Shown: positions 1 through 6,393 of the stretch, in pieces
How the letters are laid out: the number at the start of each line of letters is the position of its first letter
How positions within the stretch are numbered: the first letter of the stretch is position 1
Assembly (NCBI GenBank): GCA_900545835.1
Contig: URBB01000047.1
Span: 1 to 15,072 of the forward strand
DNA from: an uncultured Collinsella sp.
GTDB lineage: Bacteria; Actinomycetota; Coriobacteriia; Coriobacteriales; Coriobacteriaceae
Length of the DNA: 15,072 bases
Reading direction: 5' to 3'
Notes under the pieces: model-generated
The model's input: the letters and a program-made list of their open reading frames with translations, nothing else
What the model was told of the DNA's origin: nothing
The model's database searches: none
Program-made: the position numbers and the translations under genes

Positions 1-36
1 CCGTCGTCGGCAGCGTCAGATGTGTATAAGAGACAG
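1..36 (+). other. Residual Nextera sequencing adapter (artefact)
   Basis: Bases 4-36 read exactly as the Nextera read-1 transposase adapter: TCGTCGGCAGCGTC followed by the 19-bp Tn5 mosaic end AGATGTGTATAAGAGACAG. Bases 1-3 may be the tail of an index. This is library-preparation sequence left on the contig end. It is not a genomic Tn5 end, since the primer part precedes the mosaic end. Genomic sequence should be taken to begin near base 37. Confidence 0.97.
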
Positions 37-59
37 GCCTACAATTTAGTGCCTAGAAA

Positions 60-86
60 GGACCCGCAGCTTGCGGGCCCTTTTTT
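60..86 (+). terminator. Rho-independent terminator of an upstream gene outside the window
   Basis: A CCCGCA/TGCGGG stem (63-68 with 72-77) with a 3-nt loop, extendable by two G-C pairs across an A/C mismatch, is followed by six Ts (81-86). It would end a rightward transcript whose gene lies to the left of the contig edge. Confidence 0.75.
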
Positions 87-111
87 ATGACTGTGCCGGG
101 GTGCGTAACAT

Positions 112-150
112 AAAAAAACCGAGCCCTGCACATAGTGGCGCAGAACTCGG
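112..150 (-). terminator. Rho-independent terminator of the nitroreductase gene
   Basis: Read on the minus strand, an 11-bp stem including two G-U pairs (150-140 with 129-119) and a 10-nt loop is followed by seven Ts (118-112). It lies about 50 nt past the nitroreductase stop. It faces the rightward terminator at 60-86, so two converging transcripts are insulated here. Confidence 0.8.
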
Positions 151-197
151 CGAACGGGTGAGCGGTAAAAGGTAGGTTTTAGGGTATGTGCCAAAAA

Positions 198-728
198 CTA
201 CTTGAGGAGGAAGTCGGGGAGGGGAATGGTACGGGCCTCGCGATGCTCGGGATCGGCGATGTGGTCGGCAGGATAGCCACAGACGAGCATGTGATAGGGA
301 TAGACGCCCTCGGGCAGGTTGAACCGCTCCTGTGCCACCTCAGGCTTAAAATGGCATACCCAGCACGTTCCCAGACCCTGCTCGGTGGCCTCCATCATCA
401 TCTGATCGCACACGATGGACGTATCGATTTCACTGGAATTCATCTGGTCATACGGGCGCACCCAAGCATCATCGGTAACGCTGCAAATAAGGAAGACAAG
501 CGGAGCCCCAAAGATAGACCCATCACGAGCAAACCGAGGCTGACAAGCAGCAGCCTTCTCCAACAACTCGGGCGTATCCAACACCATCACACGAGAAGGA
601 TGATTATTACAAGCAGAAGGAGCAATACGCCCAGCCTCAACAATGGCATCCACCACAGCCTGCTCCACAGGCCGATCCTCAAAAGAACGACAAGAATACC
701 GAGTCCGAGCTAAATCCAAATACCCCAT
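198..728 (-). CDS. Nitroreductase family protein (FMN-dependent oxidoreductase)
   Basis: A 176-residue protein of the nitroreductase superfamily, FMN enzymes that use NAD(P)H to reduce nitro, quinone or related substrates in the cytoplasm. The N-terminal RTRYSCRSF stretch, the following IVEAGRIAPSACNNHPSR segment (FMN-phosphate-binding loop region) and the C-terminal GLGTCWVC...CGYP region are family hallmarks. The length fits a compact single-domain member, and substrate cannot be assigned. The ATG at 728 is preferred because GGAGG sits 5 nt upstream; an in-frame TTG at 740 lies inside that SD region. The gene is monocistronic with its own terminator. Its coding composition is odd: only 2 of the first 71 codons end in C, against about 40 of the remaining 105. 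The family call is firm; the physiological role is not. Confidence 0.9.
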   Translation of the reverse strand: MGYLDLARTRYSCRSFEDRPVEQAVVDAIVEAGRIAPSACNNHPSRVMVLDTPELLEKAAACQPRFARDGSIFGAPLVFLICSVTDDAWVRPYDQMNSSEIDTSIVCDQMMMEATEQGLGTCWVCHFKPEVAQERFNLPEGVYPYHMLVCGYPADHIADPEHREARTIPLPDFLLK

Positions 729-812
729 ACGAGCCTCCAAAGCTAATAAAACAACCCAAAACTAAGCAAAAGGGTACCCAAAGCAACATTCAGCCAAACG
801 TTTAAGGCGGTC

Positions 813-890
813 CCAAAGTTTCCAATCGGGCCCCAAGGCCCTGCCAACAAAAGCCCCATCGCTTTCAAAGTATCAGCCAAAGTTTCCAAT
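813..890. repeat. Pair of 14-bp direct repeats upstream of the nitroreductase
   Basis: CCAAAGTTTCCAAT occurs at 813-826 and again at 877-890, 64 bp apart, about 85-160 bp upstream of the nitroreductase start. A partial cousin (CAGCCAAACGTTTA) lies at 791-804. The repeats could be regulator sites or remains of a duplicated element. Nothing in the sequence decides this. Confidence 0.45.
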
Positions 891-906
891 GGTGGTACGT
901 AAGGGA

Positions 907-985
907 GCGGGCCCGACCACTAATACCCTTTTGAACGACTCTGCTTGCAGCCGGAGTGAAAAAGGGTATTAGTGGTCGGGCCCGC
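907..985. repeat. Large perfect inverted repeat (26-bp arms, 27-nt centre)
   Basis: Bases 907-932 are the exact reverse complement of 960-985. The arms start GCGGGCCCGACCACTAATAC and continue with CCCTTTT. An outer, imperfect extension carries GGTACGT (894-900) and ACGTACC (998-1004). The element lies 25 bp past the DUF47 stop codon and upstream of the nitroreductase. No T-run follows either arm, so it is not a typical intrinsic terminator. Interspersed palindromic element or operator-like structure are both possible. The rest of the 741-1009 gap shows no convincing gene. Confidence 0.85.
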
Positions 986-1009
986 GACCGCCGGGACACG
1001 TACCCCCAA

Positions 1010-1633
1010 TTAACTGTTCTTCATGACAATCGAATCCACAACATCGGCCACATTCTCGCAGCAGTCGGCGCAGTACTCCAGGAAGGCGTACACGTCACGC
1101 CAAGCGATGACCTCGAGCGGGTCCTTGCCGTTAACGTGCAGGTTGCGCATGGCGTTGATGTAGAGCTCGTCGGCCTCGGACTCGATGGTGTTGATCTGGA
1201 TGACGAGCTCGCGCAGGGTCTTGGACTTGCGGTAGTTGGGCAGCTCGACCATCAGGTCCTTCATGGCGCGGCAGGCGTCGGTCACCTTGTGGGCGATGAC
1301 GATGGCATCGGGGTGGATGCTCTGGATGTTGGTGAAGTAGACGCGCTGCACGACGCCCTCGATACGATCGAGCACGGTGTCGAGCGAGCAGCTCATCAGG
1401 TCTAGATCCTCGCGCTCAAGCGGGGTGATAAAGGCGGTGAGCAGGGCGTCTTCGAGCTCGTGGTGCTTCTTGTCTGCCGCATGCTCAATCGCATGCATCT
1501 TATTGAGCATGTCGTGGATCTGCGCGGGGTCAAAGTTCTCAAAAATCTTGGTGAGCAGCTCTGCGGCCTGGACGGCGAGGTCGGCGCAAGCGACGTAGTT
1601 GTCAAAGTAGAACGAATCGGGTTTCTTTGCCAT
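1010..1633 (-). CDS. DUF47 family PhoU-like protein, partner of the PiT transporter
   Basis: A 207-residue, almost entirely helical protein of the DUF47/PhoU-divergent family (PF01865 type). The IEHAADKKHHEL helix, the TPLEREDL turn near residues 70-80, and the C-terminal EYCADCCENVADVVDSIV helix are characteristic. Members are cytoplasmic helical-bundle proteins, usually encoded beside PiT phosphate transporters and thought to modulate them. That pairing is seen here: the transporter gene lies just upstream on the same strand, 67 bp away. Start ATG 1633 is supported by GAAAGGA about 8 nt upstream. Length is normal and the frame intact. Its exact action on the transporter is inferred from family context. 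Confidence 0.93.
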   Translation of the reverse strand: MAKKPDSFYFDNYVACADLAVQAAELLTKIFENFDPAQIHDMLNKMHAIEHAADKKHHELEDALLTAFITPLEREDLDLMSCSLDTVLDRIEGVVQRVYFTNIQSIHPDAIVIAHKVTDACRAMKDLMVELPNYRKSKTLRELVIQINTIESEADELYINAMRNLHVNGKDPLEVIAWRDVYAFLEYCADCCENVADVVDSIVMKNS

Positions 1634-1700
1634 GGGTGGGTCCTTTCGAGGTGAAGACGGGTGGGCGAAGTAATGCGGTCCGGATGGACGCTCGGTTTGA

Positions 1701-2750
1701 CTAGAGGAACATCATGAACAGCTTGGCCATGACAAAGCTGATGAGTCCGCAGGCGGGGAAGGTGAAGAACCAGGTGAACATCATGTCTTTGACGACGCCG
1801 AAGTTGATGGCTGAGAGGCGCTTGACGGCACCGACGCCCATGATGGCGCAGGTCTTGATGTGTGTGGAGGACACGGGGATGCCGGTAAGGGTGGCAAGCA
1901 GCAGGTTTGCGGCGCCCGCCAGGTCGGCGGAGAAGCCCTGATACTTTTCGAGCTTGACCATGCTCTGGCCGACGGACTTGATGATGCGCTCGCCGCCCAC
2001 GCTGGTGCCGATACCCATAGTGGCCGAGCACAGCAGCATAATCCAGATGGGGATGCCTGCATCGCCGACGCTCGTCTGGCCGCTGGCAAAGGCCACGCCT
2101 AAAAAGAGCACGCCGATGAACTTCTGTCCATCCTGCGCGCCGTGCATAAAGCTCATGGCCGCAGCGCTCGCGATCTGAGCGTATTTAAAGAAGACATTGG
2201 CACGTCGCCTGTTGGCGGCGGCGAAAAGAATCGAGACGAGCTTGCACAGGACCCAGCCCATGACAAAGCCCAGGCCGATGGAGAGCGCCAGGCCGTAGAT
2301 GACCTTCATCCACTCGTGGACGTTGACGCTGCTCGCACCGCCGAGGGCGATGGCGGCACCGGTCAGGCCGGCGATAAGGCTGTGGCTTTGCGAGGTGGGG
2401 ATGCCAAAACGCGACGCTGTGGCGCCGTAGACGACGATGGAGAACAGCGCCGCGCATAGGCAGGCGAGCGCCATGGTGCTGTTTCCGCCAAAGTCGACGA
2501 TATGTGAGATGGTGTTGGCGACGCTCGCGTTAAAGTGCGTCATGATGAGCACGCCGAGGAAGTTGAATGCGGCGCTCATGAGAATGGCGGCGCGGGCGGG
2601 CATGCAACGCGTAGTGACGCAGGTCGCGATGGCGTTGGGCGCGTCGGTCCATCCATTGACGAAGATGGCACCCAACGCGAGGATCACGGTGACGGCAAGG
2701 ACTGGGTTCGACACAATTTGGCCGAGGAAGGTTGAGAACGTTACGTCCAT
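1701..2750 (-). CDS. pit: PiT family inorganic phosphate transporter
   Basis: A 349-residue polytopic membrane protein of the PiT family (PF01384), which imports phosphate, usually as a metal-phosphate complex with H+ or Na+. The N-terminal signature is GWTDAPNAIAT (residues 33-43). The C-terminal half repeats the architecture with GTSVGGERIIKSVGQ and PVSSTHIKTCAIMGVGAVKR, the paired PiT motifs. About ten hydrophobic segments are visible. Some PiT members carry sulfate, but the DUF47 gene directly downstream favours phosphate. The pair is probably co-transcribed, since no terminator is seen in the 67-bp gap. The SD before ATG 2750 is weak (GAGAAAG). A promoter-like TG-A-TACGAT lies about 50 nt upstream. 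Confidence 0.94.
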   Translation of the reverse strand: MDVTFSTFLGQIVSNPVLAVTVILALGAIFVNGWTDAPNAIATCVTTRCMPARAAILMSAAFNFLGVLIMTHFNASVANTISHIVDFGGNSTMALACLCAALFSIVVYGATASRFGIPTSQSHSLIAGLTGAAIALGGASSVNVHEWMKVIYGLALSIGLGFVMGWVLCKLVSILFAAANRRRANVFFKYAQIASAAAMSFMHGAQDGQKFIGVLFLGVAFASGQTSVGDAGIPIWIMLLCSATMGIGTSVGGERIIKSVGQSMVKLEKYQGFSADLAGAANLLLATLTGIPVSSTHIKTCAIMGVGAVKRLSAINFGVVKDMMFTWFFTFPACGLISFVMAKLFMMFL

Positions 2751-2797
2751 ATATGGGCTTTCTCGAAGTTTGCAGACACGTTACAAAAACATGATAA

Positions 2798-2806
2798 ATC
2801 GTATCA
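2798..2806 (-). promoter_or_regulatory. Candidate extended -10 promoter of the pit/DUF47 pair
   Basis: Minus-strand TG-A-TACGAT (2806-2798) matches an extended -10 element and lies 48 nt before the pit ATG. No good -35 hexamer is present. The identical 10-mer GTGATACGAT also lies upstream of the M18 aminopeptidase gene. Confidence 0.4.
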
Positions 2807-2881
2807 CCTCCTGTGGGTTTCTTTACCGAGTTCTGATGGGAGAAGTGAACTTTTTGGCACTAAAAATGAATATTAGCCCTG

Positions 2882-2993
2882 TTGACCGCGGGTGTTCTTT
2901 TTGCTAACACGCCATGCGGACACGTGCGATTACTGCGACACTCCAAAACCACAGTCTGTTCGCTTTACAACATGCAAACATGCGTTCGATAAT
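2882..2993 (+). promoter_or_regulatory. Two candidate promoters for the small gene at 3001
   Basis: Distal: TTGACC (2882-2887), 17-bp spacer, TAACAC (2905-2910). Proximal: TTTACA (2964-2969), 18-bp spacer, GATAAT (2988-2993). The proximal one would start transcription at about 3000-3001, right on the ATG, implying a leaderless mRNA. Confidence 0.4.
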
Positions 2994-3000
2994 AGGAGGC

Positions 3001-3339
3001 ATGGAATATCGACAGACAGACGGCAAAACTCGGCGCGTGCACAAGCAGTATGTGGACGTCGTGGCCCGCATCCTCGCGGGCGGACAGGTCGTGCCGGTCA
3101 CCGTCTGCTGGGTCGACGGTCGTTGCTTTACGATTGACGAGATTGTCTCGACCACTGGGTTTGGCCTGACAGTTCACGGCATTCGTACGGCAACCTATAA
3201 GGTGCGTTTTGGCGGGCACGCGACCGAGTTGTATTTGGAGGACCAGACGCGCGAACGACCAGATGGCTCGCAGGCGCACGTGATGCGTTGGTGGGTCTGG
3301 GCCTTTGATCGTACGCTCGAGGGCGAGCGCCGTAGGTAA
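3001..3339 (+). CDS. Small conserved hypothetical protein
   Basis: A 112-residue soluble, beta-rich protein with no motif I can assign. The core, VVPVTVCWVDGRCFTIDEIV (about residues 29-48) followed by a YKVRFGG...ELYLED...WWVWAFDR pattern, resembles short one-domain proteins that pair a P-x-x-x-x-W-x-D/G-R strand with a final Trp-rich strand. That is a loose pattern resemblance only. It has a basic N-terminus (RQTDGKTRRVHKQ) and ends in RRR. ATG 3001 has AGGAGG just 1 nt upstream, too close for normal SD use. An in-frame ATG at 2980 has no SD. A leaderless start at 3001 from the proximal promoter would explain this. It is divergent from pit and 84 bp before the BI-1 gene. Confidence 0.7.
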   Translation: MEYRQTDGKTRRVHKQYVDVVARILAGGQVVPVTVCWVDGRCFTIDEIVSTTGFGLTVHGIRTATYKVRFGGHATELYLEDQTRERPDGSQAHVMRWWVWAFDRTLEGERRR

Positions 3340-3423
3340 GGACGTACGGCATTCGGGTACAATGACAGGAATCTTGTCACCTGCTGTGCCGTTATTTGTG
3401 GCGCTTTTTGAAAGGACGAACCT

Positions 3424-4119
3424 ATGAACGATATCCAGGGCTATCAGAACGGCCCCATCGAGACCGGTGCAAGCCGTGCCAAGGAGATGTCGCCGCGCGC
3501 GTACAACCTTGTCATGTCTGCCCTGATCTTTTTGGGCTTTTGCGCCATGGGCGTCGGTGCTTACTTTACGAGCACCATGTCGTTTGCGCGCATGATGATG
3601 AGCGGCGCCGCTTTGCCGCTGGTCTTTGGCTCATTTATTTTGACCATCGTCGGCATGGTCATGATGTCGGCCGCCGCCAGCAAGCAGTCCGTGGGCCTGT
3701 CCCTTGTGGGCTACGTAATCTTTGCGAGCACCTTTGGCCTGACCGCGTCGTTTGGCCTTGCCAACTACGACCTGCCCACCATCAACACTGCCTTTATCGC
3801 CACGGCCGCCATCACCTTTGTCTTTGGCGCCTTGGGCGTGACGTTCCCCAAGTTTTTCCAGCGCGTATATGGCATCGGTTTTGGCATTCTGCTCGCAACT
3901 ATTCTGGTTGAGATCGTGCTGATGTTCATGGGCGTCTCACAGACCATCACCGACCTGATCGTGATCGTGGTGTTCGCCGGCTTTATTGGCTACGACACCT
4001 ATGTTGCCGCGACGGTGCCGCCTACGCTGCCCAACGCCGTGCTCATGGCCTCTAACCTGTTCGTGGATATTATCAACGTGTTCCTGCGCATTTTGAACAT
4101 CCTCGGCCGTCGCGATTAA
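3424..4119 (+). CDS. Bax inhibitor-1 / YccA family membrane protein
   Basis: A 231-residue protein with seven or so hydrophobic segments (about residues 27-48, 58-84, 89-111, 119-140, 148-169, 173-195 and a C-terminal 205-225). Family marks are GYDTYV (D191) and LMASNLFVDIINVFLRIL (D215). The 24-residue gap between the two aspartates matches the pH-sensing Asp pair described for Bacillus YetJ (D171/D195), a calcium-leak channel. By analogy it may act as a pH-dependent Ca2+ leak, but the bacterial physiological role is uncertain. GAAAGGA lies 8 nt before the ATG. It is probably monocistronic, with a terminator at 4169-4194. A TACAAT hexamer at 3358-3363 could be its -10. Confidence 0.9.
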   Translation: MNDIQGYQNGPIETGASRAKEMSPRAYNLVMSALIFLGFCAMGVGAYFTSTMSFARMMMSGAALPLVFGSFILTIVGMVMMSAAASKQSVGLSLVGYVIFASTFGLTASFGLANYDLPTINTAFIATAAITFVFGALGVTFPKFFQRVYGIGFGILLATILVEIVLMFMGVSQTITDLIVIVVFAGFIGYDTYVAATVPPTLPNAVLMASNLFVDIINVFLRILNILGRRD

Positions 4120-4168
4120 AGCGCGGCATTGCGACGCTTCCTGCCGGACACGGTAAAACGATGCGAAA

Positions 4169-4194
4169 GGCGGTCCTTCGGGGCCGTCTTTTTT
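4169..4194 (+). terminator. Terminator of the BI-1 gene with UUCG tetraloop
   Basis: An 8-bp stem (4169-4176 with 4181-4188, two G-U pairs) closes a C(TTCG)G tetraloop and runs into six Ts (4189-4194). It lies 50 nt past the stop codon. Confidence 0.88.
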
Positions 4195-4259
4195 GTACGC
4201 GGCGGGGTATCATGGATGGGAAAAGCCGATAGCGGCAGCGACAGGAAAGGTGACCACGT

Positions 4260-5372
4260 ATGGCAGACGTCGACAACAGGAACCGTAACCGCAGGTCCAA
4301 CCGAGCGGGTCAGCCCAATCCCAAGCGCGAGGCCCGTGCCAAGGCCGCCGAGCGTCACGTGGCAACTGTGTCCGAAGCGTGCGCCAAGGATATCGAGCGT
4401 TCGCTTGCCGGCGTGTGCGAGTTCGATGGTATGCCTGCCGGTTTTGTCGCGGCGATGAAGGCCAAGGCCCAGGTGGCTGCTGCTGCCGAGGAGCAGGTTG
4501 CCGAGGAGCCCGAGGCCGCCGAGGTCGAGGCTGCAGTCGATACCGAGGTGGCGCCCGAGCCCGTCGAGGAGGCCGCCGAAGCCGAGTCCGAGCCCGCCGA
4601 GGAGCCCGCTCCGGTCCTGCCCGAGGTCACCGTGCTCGACGCCTCTGCCACGCAGGCCATTCTGGATAACGGTCGAGGCTATGCGCAGTTCTGCGACATG
4701 GCCGTGCTCGCCTTTGCCTCGTTCACCAACCCGGGCGGTGGCTATATTCAGGGTTATCTGGGCCAGGAGGCCACGCTGTGCGCCGATTCGTATCTGTACA
4801 ACGTTCTCGATAAGCAGCGCAAATGGTACGGCGAGAACCGTCGCCGCAACATCAACTGCGAGCTTTACCGAAACCGTGCGCTGGTGGTGCCTGCGGTGCG
4901 CTTCGACCGCAACCACGTGCATGCATACGCCGACGTGATCGTGGCCGCCGCGCCCAACGTTAAGCGCGCCCGCCAGGAGTATCGCGTGAGCGACGATGCT
5001 CTGCTGGATGCCCTGCGCGACCGCATTCGCTTTGTGCTTGCCATCTGCGACGAGCTAGGTCGCGAGAAGCTCGTGCTGGGCGCTTGGGGCTGCGACAACA
5101 ACGGCTTTGACGCAGAGGCCGTGGCCGAGCTCTTCCGCAAGGAGCTCGCGTCGGGCGACTTTAAGGTCAAGCAAGTTTTCTTTGCCGTGCCTTCTACGCG
5201 CTGGGATGAGGATTTTGCCAAGTTCGAGCACGTGCTGGCAAACTTCCCCGAGCGCAACGAGGAGTCCTATGCCCAGGTTGCCGCTCGCGCTGCGGCAGCT
5301 CGCGCCGCCGAGCAGACCCAGGCTGCTACCGAGGATGATGAGGACGAGGACGATTGGCGCAAGTACCTGTAA
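4260..5372 (+). CDS. TIGR02452 / microbial PARG-like domain protein with variant catalytic motif
   Basis: A 370-residue cytoplasmic protein in three parts. Residues 1-70 are a basic, helical N-terminal segment. About 72-118 form an Ala/Glu/Pro-rich acidic linker. About 125-330 form a domain of the TIGR02452 / microbial-type PARG class (PF10021-like), a macrodomain relative that removes ADP-ribose chains. Key features are FTNPGGGYIQGYLGQEATLC (GGG 159-161, Q169-E170), SYLYNVL, and GAWGCDNNGF near 274-283. PARGs use GGG-X6-8-QEE; here the second Glu, the catalytic one in characterised enzymes, is Ala171. Activity is therefore doubtful, and ligand binding without hydrolysis is possible. The C-terminus is acidic (DDEDEDD). 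The start has AGGAAAGGTGA upstream. It is monocistronic between two terminators. Confidence 0.82.
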   Translation: MADVDNRNRNRRSNRAGQPNPKREARAKAAERHVATVSEACAKDIERSLAGVCEFDGMPAGFVAAMKAKAQVAAAAEEQVAEEPEAAEVEAAVDTEVAPEPVEEAAEAESEPAEEPAPVLPEVTVLDASATQAILDNGRGYAQFCDMAVLAFASFTNPGGGYIQGYLGQEATLCADSYLYNVLDKQRKWYGENRRRNINCELYRNRALVVPAVRFDRNHVHAYADVIVAAAPNVKRARQEYRVSDDALLDALRDRIRFVLAICDELGREKLVLGAWGCDNNGFDAEAVAELFRKELASGDFKVKQVFFAVPSTRWDEDFAKFEHVLANFPERNEESYAQVAARAAAARAAEQTQAATEDDEDEDDWRKYL

Positions 5373-5398
5373 TCGGTACGTGCTGACAGATGGGTCGA

Positions 5399-5431
5399 GC
5401 CGGCGGGAGAGGCTGCTTCCGTCGGTTTTTT
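5399..5431 (+). terminator. Rho-independent terminator after the PARG-like gene
   Basis: An 11-bp stem with several G-U pairs (5399-5409 with 5416-5426), a 6-nt loop and a run of six Ts (5426-5431). It ends 19 nt before the next ATG, so the SGNH gene needs readthrough or a very close promoter. Confidence 0.85.
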
Positions 5432-5450
5432 ACTGAGCGAGGGGCTTACG

Positions 5451-6110
5451 ATGAAAAACGTTCTATGCTTTGGCGACAGCAACACCTATGGTTACGATCC
5501 GGCGGGCATGCGCGACGGCACCGCGGTGCGCTATGCGCAGGATGTGCGCTGGTGCGGCGTGGCCCAACGTGACTTAGGCGAGGGCTGGCATGTAATTGAA
5601 GAAGGCCTCAACGGCCGCACGACGGTACGCGACGACATGTGCCATCTGAACACCAATCTTAACGGCATCCGCGCACTGCCGATGCTGCTCGAGGCCCATA
5701 AGCCGCTGGATGCGATCGTTATTATGCTGGGAACCAACGATTGCAAGACGGTCTTTGGTGTGACGGCCTCCGATATTGCCCGTGGCACCATGGCGCTGAT
5801 TCGCGCGGTGCGTGCATTTCCCTGGACCAATGCCGCACCCTGCCCGTGTATTCTGCTGATGGCACCTATCAAGATCAAGCCGCAAATCGCCGATGTATAT
5901 ATGACCGATTTTGACGAGCGTTCCGTCGAGGCCTCGGAGCATTTTGCTGAATACTATGCGCACGTAGCCGAGCAGTTTGGCTGCGACTTTTTGAATGCAG
6001 CGGAGTTTGCCGAGCCGGGCGATATCGACTATCTGCATATGATGCTCGAAAGCCATGAGAGCCTGGGTCACGCCGTGGCGGCCAAGCTCCAAGAGATGCT
6101 CGGTGAGTAG
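5451..6110 (+). CDS. SGNH/GDSL-family hydrolase (esterase-like)
   Basis: A 219-residue cytoplasmic hydrolase with all SGNH blocks. Block I is FGDSNTYG with nucleophile Ser10. Block II Gly is in LNGRTT (G55). Block III is GTND with Asn96. Block V is D193-x-x-H196 (DYLH). There is no signal peptide, so it acts inside the cell. It resembles arylesterase/acyl-hydrolase members that cleave or transfer acyl groups on small molecules or sugars. The substrate cannot be read from sequence. The spacing between blocks and the total length are normal for single-domain members. The start is supported by GAGGGG about 7 nt upstream. A terminator lies just before the gene and a palindrome-rich spacer just after it. 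Confidence 0.93.
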   Translation: MKNVLCFGDSNTYGYDPAGMRDGTAVRYAQDVRWCGVAQRDLGEGWHVIEEGLNGRTTVRDDMCHLNTNLNGIRALPMLLEAHKPLDAIVIMLGTNDCKTVFGVTASDIARGTMALIRAVRAFPWTNAAPCPCILLMAPIKIKPQIADVYMTDFDERSVEASEHFAEYYAHVAEQFGCDFLNAAEFAEPGDIDYLHMMLESHESLGHAVAAKLQEMLGE

Positions 6111-6122
6111 CACGGCCCCAAA

Positions 6123-6149
6123 CCACCACAATAGTTCTCCTTGCGGTGG
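6123..6149. repeat. Short hairpin carrying the TTGCGGTGG motif (copy 1)
   Basis: CCACCACAA (6123-6131) pairs with TTGCGGTGG (6141-6149) with one mismatch and a 9-nt loop. It begins 12 bp past the SGNH hydrolase stop and may weakly terminate it. The motif recurs at 6394-6430, 9517-9578 and 10453-10517. Confidence 0.65.
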
Positions 6150-6166
6150 CTTGTTTCGTTGATTTG

Positions 6167-6383
6167 TCTTGATCTGTAACAGTTGTAAGGCCGAAAACGG
6201 GCTAGATGTTACAGATTGAGATTATTTTAGGTCGATATCGGTCGTTTGTCTCGATCTGTAACATCTAGGGTCGATTTTGCCGAGTTAATGTTACACATCG
6301 AGATTATCTTCTCAGCGGAATTTGAATGTCTCAATCTGTAACAGGTGGGCCGAAAAATGGACTCTAACTGTTACGGATCGAGA
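6167..6383. repeat. Cluster of three 55-bp palindromic units
   Basis: Three units at 6167-6221, 6249-6303 and 6329-6383. Each has a 15-nt left arm close to TCTCGATCTGTAACA, a 25-nt centre, and a 15-nt right arm close to TGTTACAGATCGAGA. Intervening gaps are 27 and 25 bp. The six arms therefore alternate in orientation with starts 40, 42, 40, 40 and 40 bp apart. The centres share a (C)TAG...TTTT-CGG core on the opposite strand in units 1 and 3, and a related core on the plus strand in unit 2, so neighbouring units seem inverted. The layout recalls BIME-type clusters of REP sequences. It is not CRISPR, because arms alternate. It fills most of the 334-bp gap between the SGNH gene and thiD, which holds no gene. 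Confidence 0.9.
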
Positions 6384-6393
6384 TGTTTGTGGG

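Noticed and set aside
4..36. Tn5-type transposon end
   Set aside because: The mosaic end is preceded by the Nextera primer sequence and sits at the contig edge; it is adapter.
743..889. Open frame on the minus strand (ATG 859 or TTG 889) for a small hydrophobic peptide ending just before the nitroreductase SD
   Set aside because: There is no SD before either start. The G/T-rich minus strand here would by itself encode Leu, Phe, Val, Gly and Trp, so the hydrophobic character follows from base composition.
2790..2812. Near-perfect SD AGGAGGTGA with ATG-TTT-TTG-TAA mini-frame upstream of pit
   Set aside because: The spacing is long, the frame stops after three codons, and the same bases form an extended -10 (TG-A-TACGAT). 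A promoter reading explains them better.
4116..4922. Minus-strand frame rich in Gly/Leu opposite the PARG-like gene
   Set aside because: Its low-complexity middle is the mirror of the Ala/Glu linker, and the frame runs through a terminator and into an upstream gene's end.
6167..6383. CRISPR array
   Set aside because: Arms alternate in orientation and form palindromes, the centres are related to each other, and there are no cas genes nearby.
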